NCBI GenBank assembly: GCA_016785225.1
Contig: JAFBJZ010000670.1
Location: 496,001-560,000, forward strand
Reading direction: 5' to 3'
Source: Psettodes erumei
Lineage: Eukaryota; Chordata; Actinopteri; Pleuronectiformes; Psettodidae
DNA length: 64,000 bases
Shown here one piece after another: positions 1-11,500 of the stretch (the first letter of the stretch is position 1; each line of letters opens with the position of its first letter). Position numbers and translations under genes: made by a program. The notes under the pieces were generated by a model, which saw only the letters and a program-made list of their open reading frames with translations, did no database searches and was not told the origin of the DNA.

Positions 1-3000
1 GTTGAGGACGACGCTGTGAAGATCTCAGAGCGAGTTCCCTTCATAGGACATTTGATTCACTGCGCTCCCGCTCTCACTTTTGTACAGTTTCTGGCCGGTC
101 ACGTTGTTAAAACTTGGCTGGGAAGTGCGCTCTCAGCACATTAATTAATGATGAGAGTTTTATGTAAATTTGAAGCAATACTCATCAGCTATCAGACATG
201 AGTCATTACTTGTGTTCTAGCTTGTGGATCTTTATTTAAAACAAAAGCTATTACTGTAATTGTATAGAGCCTTTCAGTAGCTACTAGCATCAGAGGTCTA
301 TGTTGGTAACCCTCCCATAACCCATCAGTGCCTCCCACAGACTGTATCCTACTGGGAAGAGTAAGTGATAAAGAGCCTTTGTCAAGGGACCCTTTTGGCC
401 ATCAAAGGAGAGATGATGTAATATCGGACAGAAGCGCCATTTCTCCCTTTCCATGTCGATTCCCTCCAGAGACTAACCTCTTAAAAGAGCCACTGTCCTG
501 GTGGTCCACTAAAATTTCGGCACTGGCAAATTATAAAAGCACGTACAATATGTAAGAGCACACAGACAGCTTCGGGGACGGCTGCTTGATCTCAACACAC
601 TCAGACCGTCCTTTGATTTATTTCTTTTTGCTGTTCCTCCTGACCTGGTGCACATTGAAGTGGGTTAGATCATGGACACAGCGGGTGACAGGCGTCAGAG
701 TTGACCCAGTCTGTTGCTCACAGTCTCATCTCTAGCAGGAAGTGACCCTGGGTCCTGAAATGCAGCACATGAATCAGATGCAGTTCAAGCTGTGAGACAT
801 TTAGGAACCAGAATGGTTCAAAGGATGTTGTAATGTAATTCTCAAAGATACTGTGAGACTTTTAAAAAATATCAAATATTAGTCTTGCAGTAACATGTTG
901 TCACAGTTGTCTAGTTCAACCACTCTATGATGACCATATCTTTTTGGTCTTCATAAAAAGAAGAGAGCAGTGCTGTATAAAGTGATCACTGAAAAACATT
1001 CAGAAAGCAATTACTGACTTCCTCACATAGTTCTCAGCATGCTGCTTACACAGACTCTGAATATTTCCTCTGCCTTCTGCTGTATAATTGTGAGTAATAA
1101 ACAGCTAGAAATGAGCTTGAGTAGGGTTGCATTGTTGTTAGAAATAACTCAGCTCTCTTTAAGAGACAGGTTACTCCCTATCAACATGCCCACTTCCTTC
1201 CATTCAGGAATACCAATAGGCTCAAAACAGGATGCACTAATCCACTAATAACAATTTCCTGTTTTGTTTACCTCTCAGTTTCTCATTTTCTATGTTAAAA
1301 TTATATTTGCTCAAGACAATTCTCCATCACCCTTTTCGATACAGCAGCTGAGCAAAACTCTCAATTGCTTTGGTTACCTGGAAACGCCCATTTTTAGCCT
1401 GACATCCATTTGGTTTTGCCAACCCACATGTTAAGTATTCAGAAATGGCAGACAAAAACATGTGTTTTCTCGCATGGGAAACAGAACACAGTACTGCTTC
1501 TTGTTGCCTCAGCTGGAAGTTCTTTGTCTACTCGATGCTCTACTGGATAATTCACGTCGTTTAGGTGCAGTGTGTCCGTGTGAGCTCGAGCAGATGCCAG
1601 GTGAAAAAAACCCAAAACGCTGTTAAGTCAGAAGTAAAGTGTCTCCTGTGGAGTTTATTCACCATAAATAAAGTTATTAGAGATAACTCACTGCTTGTGC
1701 TTCCAGTGCAATGCTGCTGAATGCTGCAGGCTCTCTCTCTCCATCTCTCGTTCACTCCCTCTCTGGACATGTCTGTGTTTTGTGCGTGTGTGTGTGTTGT
1801 GCATGCGCGTACACTCCTCTCACAGTTATTCTTGCATACTTAACAGAACTGTGACCTAGTTTGCTGGACAACTACAGTAAGTGTGTTTTTCTGTTTCAGT
1901 AACCCCGTATCCCATCGGCCCCCTCCGTCTTGTCATTTGGGAGGAAACCGAGTGGGAAGCGTTTGCACGGCACAGGTCTGGAGAGTAGGGAAAAAAAGCA
2001 TTCAGTGGAGGAATATTCAGCAAGCATCTCGAGCATGCACAGTGCTGTGTGTTGCATTGGCTGTGTGTATTATGTATGTATGTGCTTTATGTATGTGTGT
2101 GTGGCTGTCTCTGAATCTCATGCCAGCGCTCCAGGCCCTGTGGTGCCCCGCTGAGGCCCAGGGCCACCGTTCTGCTCCACTACCCTCCCCTAGCAGCGCA
2201 GGACCTACAGCATCTAGCACAGCTCTTCCAGTCCTCAGTGCTTTTGTTAGCCAGGCTAGCAGTATGAGCAGACCACTTCTTTTTTCCTTTTTCTTTTTTC
2301 TTTGTTCAGTCGGACCTGTAGCAGGAAGGCTTTACAGCTGACAGTTGGCTAGCCACCAAGGCAATATGTTTCGAGACTGCTGATGTTATTTTCTTCACAT
2401 TTTGATTATGTCCACATGGATTATTCATGCTTTCATAAACCATGCACAGCCCTGGGGGGTAGACATCCGGCCGTCGAACATTAACATATCTCGGGATAGA
2501 AATATTTATTATATAAAACATATTTGTATGGAATGGGCATCTGAAATGTTCTGCTGGGTATTTGGTACACACCTCACTCCCAACTTTATGGAATTACAAT
2601 GACATGGAATGTCTAAGATCCATGGGAAATTATGCACAACAAATTTACATTTCTCATTGCCTGGCTGTAAATACACAAGCCCAGATGTCCTCGACATCTT
2701 ATCAGCACTTTGTTAATGTTTCCATCAGAGGTGTAGAGGGAGGTCTGGCAGTAAATCTCTTTGATAAAATATTGTCTTAGCTAATTCATCCTCCTCAGGT
2801 GTCTGCGCTCGTTCATGTTTGCGATGCACAGATTAGTTGTTCTTGTCTCTGACGTATCCCCGCATGACAAGAAGTTTTTTGAATTTGCTCAGTGTTTGTT
2901 ATCCTGAAGGCTAAGTCTCACCATTTTGACTTTACTAATTAATTTGTCTAATTATAGATGTGCATGCACGTGTTTGTATTTCAGTATGCGCCTGTTTGTA

Positions 3001-4033
3001 TTGAGTCATCAGCAGCTTCAGGTTAAGGAATGCCTGCGAAGTGGCAGATGGTTGGCATAAACCTGGCAAAGTCTTCTTCCTCCCCCCCTCCATGAGCACA
3101 CCGCCCACATGGCTGCCAACTCTCCCCACATGTTTACTTTCCTCCCAGGACTCAATCTGCACTCTATTTGCTGAGAGGAAGCTCTCTCCTCACCTCCAAA
3201 ATCTCCTTCAGGTTAACTTTATATCAGGTTCCACGGGAGGGAACAAGCCACTTCAATAACCCCTGTATTACAGCCTTGGTAATGCCGTTTCCTCTCTGTG
3301 TCCTCACAGGCTGATGATGCACCATATTCCTCTCCTAAGAGGAAATACCACTGTCTGAAAACAAACAAGCTCGCAGAACAAGACAGTCCGCTGCCTTTGA
3401 AGATAGGCTTCAACCCTGTTTGATGTCTGGGTCATATTTGGCCACATCAGTTGTGGTCAGTGAGCTCGATGGCCAGATCGGCTGGGAGTGTACATTCTCT
3501 CGGTCACAGACCTTTACGAAAAGCACTTCCTCGCAAACATGTACGGGAGACAAGCAGAAAGAGTGAATAGGATGATCCTGCGCCAGTAAAACTTTCCAGC
3601 GTGTACAGCTGTCACAAGAATGATGGCTTAGCTTTTCAGTAGAGCCAGGGAGCCTCACAGGTTGTTCGTCTATCTGTCTAGCATGTCCTGGTCTGTGCTG
3701 TTGGGCCCCCATTAGTGTCCCAAAGGGACAAGTCTGAGGCCAGATAGACGGTGACGAGCCCACAGCTGCATTGCAGACCTACCAATGCGCCCCTCTTCTT
3801 GGAATACATGCGACATGATGATGCTTGCGAGGTCTTTTATAAATCATGGAGTTTTCGAGATTTTCAGAGGCTGTCGGCTCCAGAGTGTTGCAGCAAAGCT
3901 CTGCCAAACGTTAGCATTCTCTGCTCGGGTTATTTTGGTCCTCCTTTGTCATGTAATCAGCAATCTGCGATCACACTTATCCTTAAAAATCATGCCAGAA
4001 ATCTCATACTCTGCTATCATTTTCTCTCTCCCC

Positions 4034-4082
4034 CTCTCTCTCTCTCTCTCCCTCAGGGGTGCAACACACACACACACACACA
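4034..4082. repeat. CT and CA microsatellites
   Basis: A run of CT dinucleotides (about 4034-4053) is followed, after a short unique spacer, by a CA run (about 4063-4082). Such adjacent pyrimidine and CA tracts are typical of teleost introns and often sit at the edges of retroposed elements. Here they directly precede a tRNA-like sequence. Confidence 0.85.
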
Positions 4083-4094
4083 TTTCCTGTATTT

Positions 4095-4240
4095 TCCTCC
4101 TAGCTCAGTGGGCAGAGCAGTTTTCCAAGAGGCTGGCTGTGATTAGATCCATTGGTACATGGTTTGACCCAGTTCCCATGGCTCCATGCTCACATCTTGG
4201 CACCGAGACCAGGGATGCTAATAACTGACATCATTAAAGC
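4095..4240 (+). mobile_element. Possible tRNA-derived SINE fragment
   Basis: TAGCTCAGTGGGCAGAGCA at 4101-4119 matches the D-arm/box A region of tRNA genes. About 60 bases downstream, GGTTTGACCC at 4161-4170 resembles box B (consensus GGTTCGANNCC with one change). The spacing and order suit an RNA polymerase III promoter of a tRNA-derived SINE. No complete tRNA cloverleaf is evident (the acceptor and T-stems do not pair well), so a functional tRNA gene is unlikely. The 3' limit is uncertain. Confidence 0.42.
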
Positions 4241-5994
4241 TCCAATTTCTGTAGTGCACAACAATGTATGCAATACATGTACACAACTGCATTTTAACAT
4301 TTAACAGTCAAAGCCTATTTCTTCTCTCCCTTTTATCCAACATGGCGGCGCTGGACAACAGACTTGGTGCTGAAGCGTCATGCATGAAAAGAACGTTTTA
4401 GTTATATGCTGCTGATGTATTTTGTCTGGCTGATGAATAATGGAACACTAACCAAGGTCTTTTCCATTCTCTTGGTCAGCGGAGAGACACATTCAGATGT
4501 TGTTTTGAAATAAATTATGCAAAAGAAAATCTATTATTCGCAACTGGCGTTGGCATCGTTTGGGCACAATAGCAGGAAGGGGTTGCGCAGACAGGAAGGG
4601 GAAGTGCTGGGAGAGTATGCGCACCACTGGGTGGTTGCTTAGGGGTTGGCGGGTCTGGTTTTGACTCTTTTTAAGAGGTCAGTCTGTCTGCCCAAGAAGT
4701 CGCTCCCTTGTCAGACTGTAGCCCTTTTTCTGAGCAGGAAGTACATCTTATCCTCTACTCTAATTACTCATGGCAGGTCCTGGATTGTTGCTTTAGATAT
4801 GTAGATTCGGGTATGTTGTATGTAAAGATAATTTGCCTCTCTTTTTGTGCAGCATTATAAAAAGCAAGGTCTTTTGGGAAATCTCTTCCACCATAAAAAC
4901 AACTAAAACCTTTGAATATAAGCTGTGTGAACTCAGTTAACACCATATTTTTACGACATCCAGCAGTTGTGAGTTTATGGCTCAATCGCTACTCTGCATG
5001 AGTAGTTTTAACTTCTTCATCGGCAGCACAGCTCTGTTCTTTCCTTCAGACTTTGGCTAAAATCCCAGTCTGCTGGATTCACAGTGGGACGCGATGCTCC
5101 TCAGTGGGAACTGGCATATGTGAATCAGTGGCCTTTGCCCACTGCTGTCCTGCTGCTGGGTCCAGTCAGTGCTTGTGTAGGACACTCCAGCGGGTTTACA
5201 GCATGAACAGGTTGCCAGATAAATAATTGTGCTGTTCTAATGTATTGCCCCAGTTAATGACTTAGCGGGACAGCCGTACAGACATACTGTACATGCCCCG
5301 ACACATACACCCACACACAAAGAGACACCAAAGAGACAGTTGCGTGGATTTGGTCTACTCGGTGTTGGAGCACTGCCACGCCAATGATGAACAGCAACTC
5401 AGTGAATGAGACCTCTACATCCAGTGCAAAACAGCTGGGTCCTTATTTCACAGCTGAGAAGCATCTTGGCAAAGACACACCATTAGAGGTGACTGAGGGG
5501 GGAGCATTCTATCTCGCTGATATGGCGCCCTTCAAAGCTCTGGACAGCGTGGGATTTAAGACACAGATACCCACCATTTATAAAATACATTTGGATGGGT
5601 GAGAGACTTGCAGGGGGTGCCTCAAATGAAAAAACAGTCACTGTGACAAATCACATCTAATCTTGATACATCATGAGTATTTCAGTTTCATATGGGTCAT
5701 CAGAAACCAAAAAACAGCATATGACAATAATAGGATATGTTTATGTGAAGAAACATTCTTTCTGCTGTCACGCTGCTGTCAGCAGTCTGTAAAGGTCACC
5801 CTCACAGCCTGTGATTTGTATTTCCTTATCAGTACTAAAAACTGCATGAAATTCAATTTTTCAGACATTATACCCTATAGAAGCAGGTGTTTGCAATGTT
5901 AAGTATTTGCAGTACAAAAATTCCAACGTCAGTTAATGTTTACATTGTTTCGTCCTCCAGCTTCCCTAACTGTTTCACATTGTTATCATTACAG

Positions 5995-8318
5995 GGCAGA
6001 AAAAACAGAGGTGTTGAGCGAGGACCTTTTACAGGTAAGAGGTGTTGCAAGAGTGTGTGCGTGTGTGTAATCAGCAGGTCAGAAGTAAGATGGGCCCCTA
6101 TGAACCAAACATAAAATAATCTATGTAAACCCTACAGAACCATCTGACCTGATAGATATCAAGCATAATCACAAGTTTACACCATAAGTTACCACAACCC
6201 AAAACAATGGCTTAAAATCACTTCTTTCGGGTGAACAATATTATTTGTCTTTATGTGTGTTTGTACGTGTTCTTCCAGGTGGAGAAGCGTCTGGATCTGG
6301 TTAAGCAGGTGACGCACAGCACTCACAAGAAGCTGACCGCCTGCCTGCAGGGTCAGCAGGGCACCGATGTGGAGAAAAGATCTGTCAAGTCGCTTTCTGT
6401 GAGTACCTGTATCCACCTTTTCCTCAGACATTGACAGCCATCGCAAAGGAAGACAAATTTTACAGCTCTTACAGAAGCGGTAGTAATCTTATTTTTCCGT
6501 CCCATCAGAAAAAACTTCCGCTCACCATCTTGGCACAATGTATGGTGGAAGGAGCTGCAGTGTTGGGAGACGACTCTCTCCTGGGGTAAGTCACTGTTGT
6601 TAAGAAGCCTGTGCCCACACACTTCCCTCACTTACTGTACACATACACACACACACAGTCATCTTTAATTATTGATCTGGCTATTGAATTCTTCTGTGTC
6701 CTCATTACCCTTGTCTACATTTCAGTTGCATTTGACTCGATGTGACTTTTCTGTTTGGCTGTCATCAAACAGGAAGATGCTGAAGCTGTGCGGGGAGACA
6801 GAGGAGAAACTGGCCCAGGAGCTCATCCAGTTTGAGTTCCAGATAGAGAGGGATGTGGTGGAGCCTCTCTATGTGCTCGCTGAGGTGAGCCTGCACTGCT
6901 GTTACTTAATGCACCCATTAAGAATAACACCGTCCTGATGTAACTAAATTACAAAGCGTCACCTCTCCACTGTGAAAATTAAAAGCAGAATATGATTTAC
7001 TTCACGTAAAAGGGCTGCACTTCAATTCTCTAAGCTGATTGTTATCTTCCACTTTATTTTCCTTTGTAGGTGGACATTCCCAACATCCAGAAACAGAGGA
7101 AGCACTTAGCTAAACTTGTCTTGGACATGGACTCTGCACGGACAAGGTGAAGGATCTGCTCTTGTTCATTTATTTTTTAAAGTTAAGTCTCATGTTTTAA
7201 ATATCATGACATATCCAATGCAATAACCTTTTTTGAAAAAATTTGCCCATAGATATCAGCAGTCGTCCAAGTCATCCAGTCACCCGAGCACTCTGCAGCC
7301 TGGCGCCAAGTCCGAGTCCCTCCGAGAGGAGATGGAAGAGGCAGCCAATCGGATGGAGATTTGCAGGGTGAGTCACCAATCAAAGCCACACATGTAATAT
7401 TCCCTCCTCTGGCTCCTTTTCTCTCTATCTGATTTATAACCCTCGCTGCGTGTATCAGACACAAATGGACCACACTGCTAGGAGGATACTGCAGTTACAT
7501 GCAAGACTTGACTGAGGTCATTTCTTAAAATATGGTTGCTCTCTCTTTTCTGTTTCAGGATCAGTTGTCAGCAGATATGTACAATTTTGTGGCCAAAGAA
7601 ATAGACTATGCAAATTACTTCCAGACAGTAAGTATATTATGTCATTAAAGTTGTAATCCCAGTGGGGAAATAAATCAGATGCTGCATTTCTTTACAGCAT
7701 CTGTACACCGCCTTTTCATATTTGATCGGATTGCACCAAATGTTGTAGGCGACTGTAAGAATGGTTGAAGCCTTCAAAGCAGGATGAGAACCAGCAGGGT
7801 TAAAGTGTAAAGTGCGGTGGAAAAGGGCCAGCAACAGACACAGAGGGCTTTTTTTCCAAAGCAAAACTTTTGGTGGTGAACATCTCAAAACACAGCAAAA
7901 GAAAAATCTCCCGCATTTTAAGACGATCTACAAAGGGAGGGGGGCAGACCCAAAGGCTTCCAACCACATAAACATAGCCCACCCAGCCCTCAATGCTGCT
8001 TGCCCGCCTGGTTTATATAACCAGGGTGCCTACCAACAGTAAAGGGCACATGACCCCCGCCAATATTTAAAACATACTTAAAATTAACTTTTACCCATAT
8101 TTCCCCCGACAACCTACAAATTACTGCTGTCTAATGCAGATTAAATTAAATACATCATGAATTAAAGACACACCAAACAAAAGCCAAAATTAACACAAAT
8201 ATAACCTTCTGCCTACTCCCCTCTCTCCTCCCTGGCCACTTGGTTCAACCTGATGAGCAAAGTGGCAACTCCTGGTGTTAAGTGGCTGCATTTCTGTGTG
8301 TGTGCTCTCTGGAAGTAC

Positions 8319-8357
<39 letters not shown>

Positions 8358-8594
8358 GCACAAGTCTTTGGTATAATGTAACCACAACATAACAAATCTG
8401 GATTAAACTCTTGAATTCTTAAAGTTTATTTGCATATGTGTTGCATCATATGGTACAATGGAAGCTTGTCATTCGTTGTTATAATCTTTCCTCCTGCTGT
8501 CTCCTTCTGTAGCTGATAGAAACACAGGCAGAATATCACAGGAAGTCATTAGAGATTCTTCACAGTGTACTGCCCCAGATTAAAGCTCACCAAG
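5995..8594 (+). CDS. arhgap44: ARHGAP44 exons for the BAR domain (8 exons)
   Basis: These eight exons encode most of the N-terminal BAR domain, the helical dimer that senses membrane curvature. They begin with AEKTEVLSEDLLQ, where base 5995 completes an arginine codon started in the missing exon 1, and end in IKAHQ. Conserved blocks include KMLKLCGETEEKLAQELIQF, IQKQRKHLAKLVLDMDSAR and CRDQLSADMYNFVAKEIDYA. Introns are short (about 100-900 bases). The exon ending at 6398 has an upstream in-frame GT at 6384. Using that site would drop five residues (VKSLS) and give the KRS-KKLPLT junction known from human. The intron at 7628-8512 contains a GA microsatellite. Confidence 0.92.
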
Positions 8595-11500
8595 GTGAGT
8601 CATGTACTGTGTGTGTGTGTGTGCGTGTGTGTGCGTGTGATCTTCTGCACCTGCAGCAATATAAAAATGAGAAGCAATGGAGTTAACAACCCTGACGTGT
8701 CACATAACATTCAAATTCGCCTGTAATTATCCACCTTCATATTTAAGGTACGGCTTGTTAACAAGTGTTAAACCAAACGGGGGGTCTCCAGAAGATATGC
8801 TGCCAGTGAAATCGGTGCCACGTCAAATTTTACATGCAGTCGTTGGCCTTTAGTCATCCAGGAGGAGACGGAGCTACAGGCTTGCTTGTGTCTGCGTGCG
8901 ATTCGATGTTGCCGTTTTGTGTCGCAGAGGCGTGGGTGGAGAAGCCGTCGTTCGGCAAGTCTCTGGAGGAACACCTGAACATTAGTGGGAGAGAGATCGC
9001 CTTCCCCATCGAAGCCTGTGTCACCATGCTGTTAGAGTGTGGCATGCAGGAGGAGGTAGAGGGCAACGCACACACGGAAATACACATCACTTTGGCATTT
9101 TAGGTGTAGGCCGATGCACGTGTTTTTGTTGTGCTTTTTGTGCATGAGCCTATGATGTTATATCTGATTCCTTATAATTACACTCTGGTTGGTCTCTCTT
9201 TTCTCATGCCATAAACATTGAATTTTAAAAAAAGTCATTCATTTCAAGTCATGAGTTCAACTGACAAAACATTAAGACTATCTTGGAGACCAGAGCTGCT
9301 ATTTCTTCCAATATTCAGAAAAAAAAGTTAAAACCTCTCATTATTTTACCTCATCAGACTGAGGAGACTCATTCTCAAGAGCTCATATTAGCTAAATTAT
9401 AAGAAGGCCAAGGAGCAACATCTTTGCAATAAGAAACACTGATTAAAACATGAGAAATAGTACTAACAATATAATGGCTGTGACATTGAGGTTACTAATC
9501 ATTTTCACAATTGTCTTACTTGTTTGTGGTAATTAGACCACATAAAAATCCTCTGGTGCTTTGTTAATGGACTCAAACATGCAAAACCACCAGTGCAATC
9601 CTTTGCTGTTTATCATCTACCAATGGCAGGCGCACAACAAAGGAGGCCCGTTACTTTCGTGCAGCATTTATGCCCAGGTCACATTAGATCTGATAATTAA
9701 ACATGATTGTTTCCTGTGTGTGGGCTGCAGGGCCTCTTCAGAGTTGCTCCGTCAGCCTCCAAGCTGAAGAAGCTGAAAGCCTCCCTGGACTGTGGAGTTC
9801 TGGATGTGCAGGAGTACTCCTCCGACCCGCACGCCATCGCAGGTGAACTACACCCACACAAATGCCTCATTCGTAGCCCATTTCCATGACAACAACCCTC
9901 TATACTCTGTCACTGTAAGGAAAAAAAACAGAAATGATCTCTTTTTAAAAGGCGAGGATTTTTACTCAACGTCAGCAACATTTTCTCACAATGTGGAAAG
10001 TTTGTTTGTAAGGAATAAAGTTTTTTGGATTGACTTTGGGCCTGGTTGGTGGAAAGTGTGGCTCTGCGGGGTGAGCAGCAAAACAGTAACCAAACAGTCT
10101 TCATCAGCTCTGCCCTCAGTACTGTTCACCCGAAGGCTGATACTGCCGTCCATTTCGCACATTAGCATGAAATCTGTGTTGAGCAATCTCAATCTGGCAG
10201 CGGCCCCGGCTGGGAGGGCCTGCTGCAGGGCAGTGGAGATGCAGCGTGGGTATTCTGAAGACAGAAAACCATCCCTCGCTTTCTCACTCAAAATAGCCAA
10301 CCAGTTTTTACGCTCTCCCTGGTTTTCTCACCCGCAGGGGCTCTGAAGTCGTACCTCCGTGAGCTCCCCGAGCCTCTGATGACCACTGAACTTTATGATG
10401 AATGGATTCAGGCCTCCAAGTGAGTTGCTGGTGAATTATGCCAATGGCCACAATGAAAAACAGAAAATAGCACAAAAGTCTTTATGCACGCGGCCTCGAC
10501 TGCCAAAATGAAAAATGGTGACATCTATTAGGAAGAGGAGCAACTGTAAACCACAATGATGTTTATTTCCCCAGTATTCAAGATATGGACAAGAGGCTCC
10601 AAGCCTTAATGGCAGCGTGTGAAAAACTCCCCTCCGACAACTTGAACAATTTTAGGTCAGTTGCTTTCCCTGATTTTTTTTCTATAAAAAGACATAAAAG
10701 GCTGTGCCACGCAGTTTCTGTCAACCCTACACCACCTACAGGTAAGAAAAGTAACAGCAGCAGCAGGGTTGAAATGCAGAGACGCATATGTCACCAGCTG
10801 CATGCAAAGAAACAAATGGTCTCTGCAATACTGATACTTGTGTGACCCACAGAAAAAATACTTTTAAAGTAATCACTGTATGCAGGTTACAAATTTTAAA
10901 TTTGGAGCAACTATTTATATCTTGGTTTCGCAGGAAACAACATCCATATGCCTAAAGGTTTAAACTGCTGCTGTGATTATTTTACTTTCCCATATACAGT
11001 AGATGGGATGTGTCAGATGATGATGATCTAATTGAGCAGCTCTGCCTTGTGCAGCATCAGCAGCCTAAAAGCGATTGAGTAAGTTTGTGGGTCAATTGAA
11101 AACATGTGGAGAAATGGCGATTAATCATGACAGGTATCAACTCTACCGGGGCAGGTAGAAAATGAGTAAATCAGTTAAAAATGGATTTTGAGATCTTTCA
11201 TTTGAATCTCGCAGATACCTAATCAAATTCCTGGCCAAGCTGAGTGAGTATCAAGATGCAAACAAGATGACTCCTGGGAACATGGCGATCGTCCTCGGCC
11301 CCAACTTGCTCTGGACGCACACTGAACCGTATGTATTCATATGAATATTTTTTTGTATGCCTTTTTAAAAAATTTCTACCAAACGTATTAAATGATGTTT
11401 ATGTTGCAGTTCACATCTTTCTCCTCTTGCCAGAAACATGACAGAGATGATGACCACCGTGTCCCTGCAGATCGTTGGCATCATTGAGCCCATCATCCAG

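Larger units (their letters stand above)
1..5994 (+). other. arhgap44: Probable intron 1 of ARHGAP44
   Basis: No recognisable coding exon was found here. Because exon 2 of ARHGAP44 starts at 5995 with a split codon and its first exon is absent, this stretch is best explained as the 3' part of a long first intron. It is AT-rich, with scattered T- and CT-rich tracts, CT and CA repeats near 4034-4082 and a tRNA-like repeat near 4101. The short open frames here have no recognisable similarity or splice context. Confidence 0.6.
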
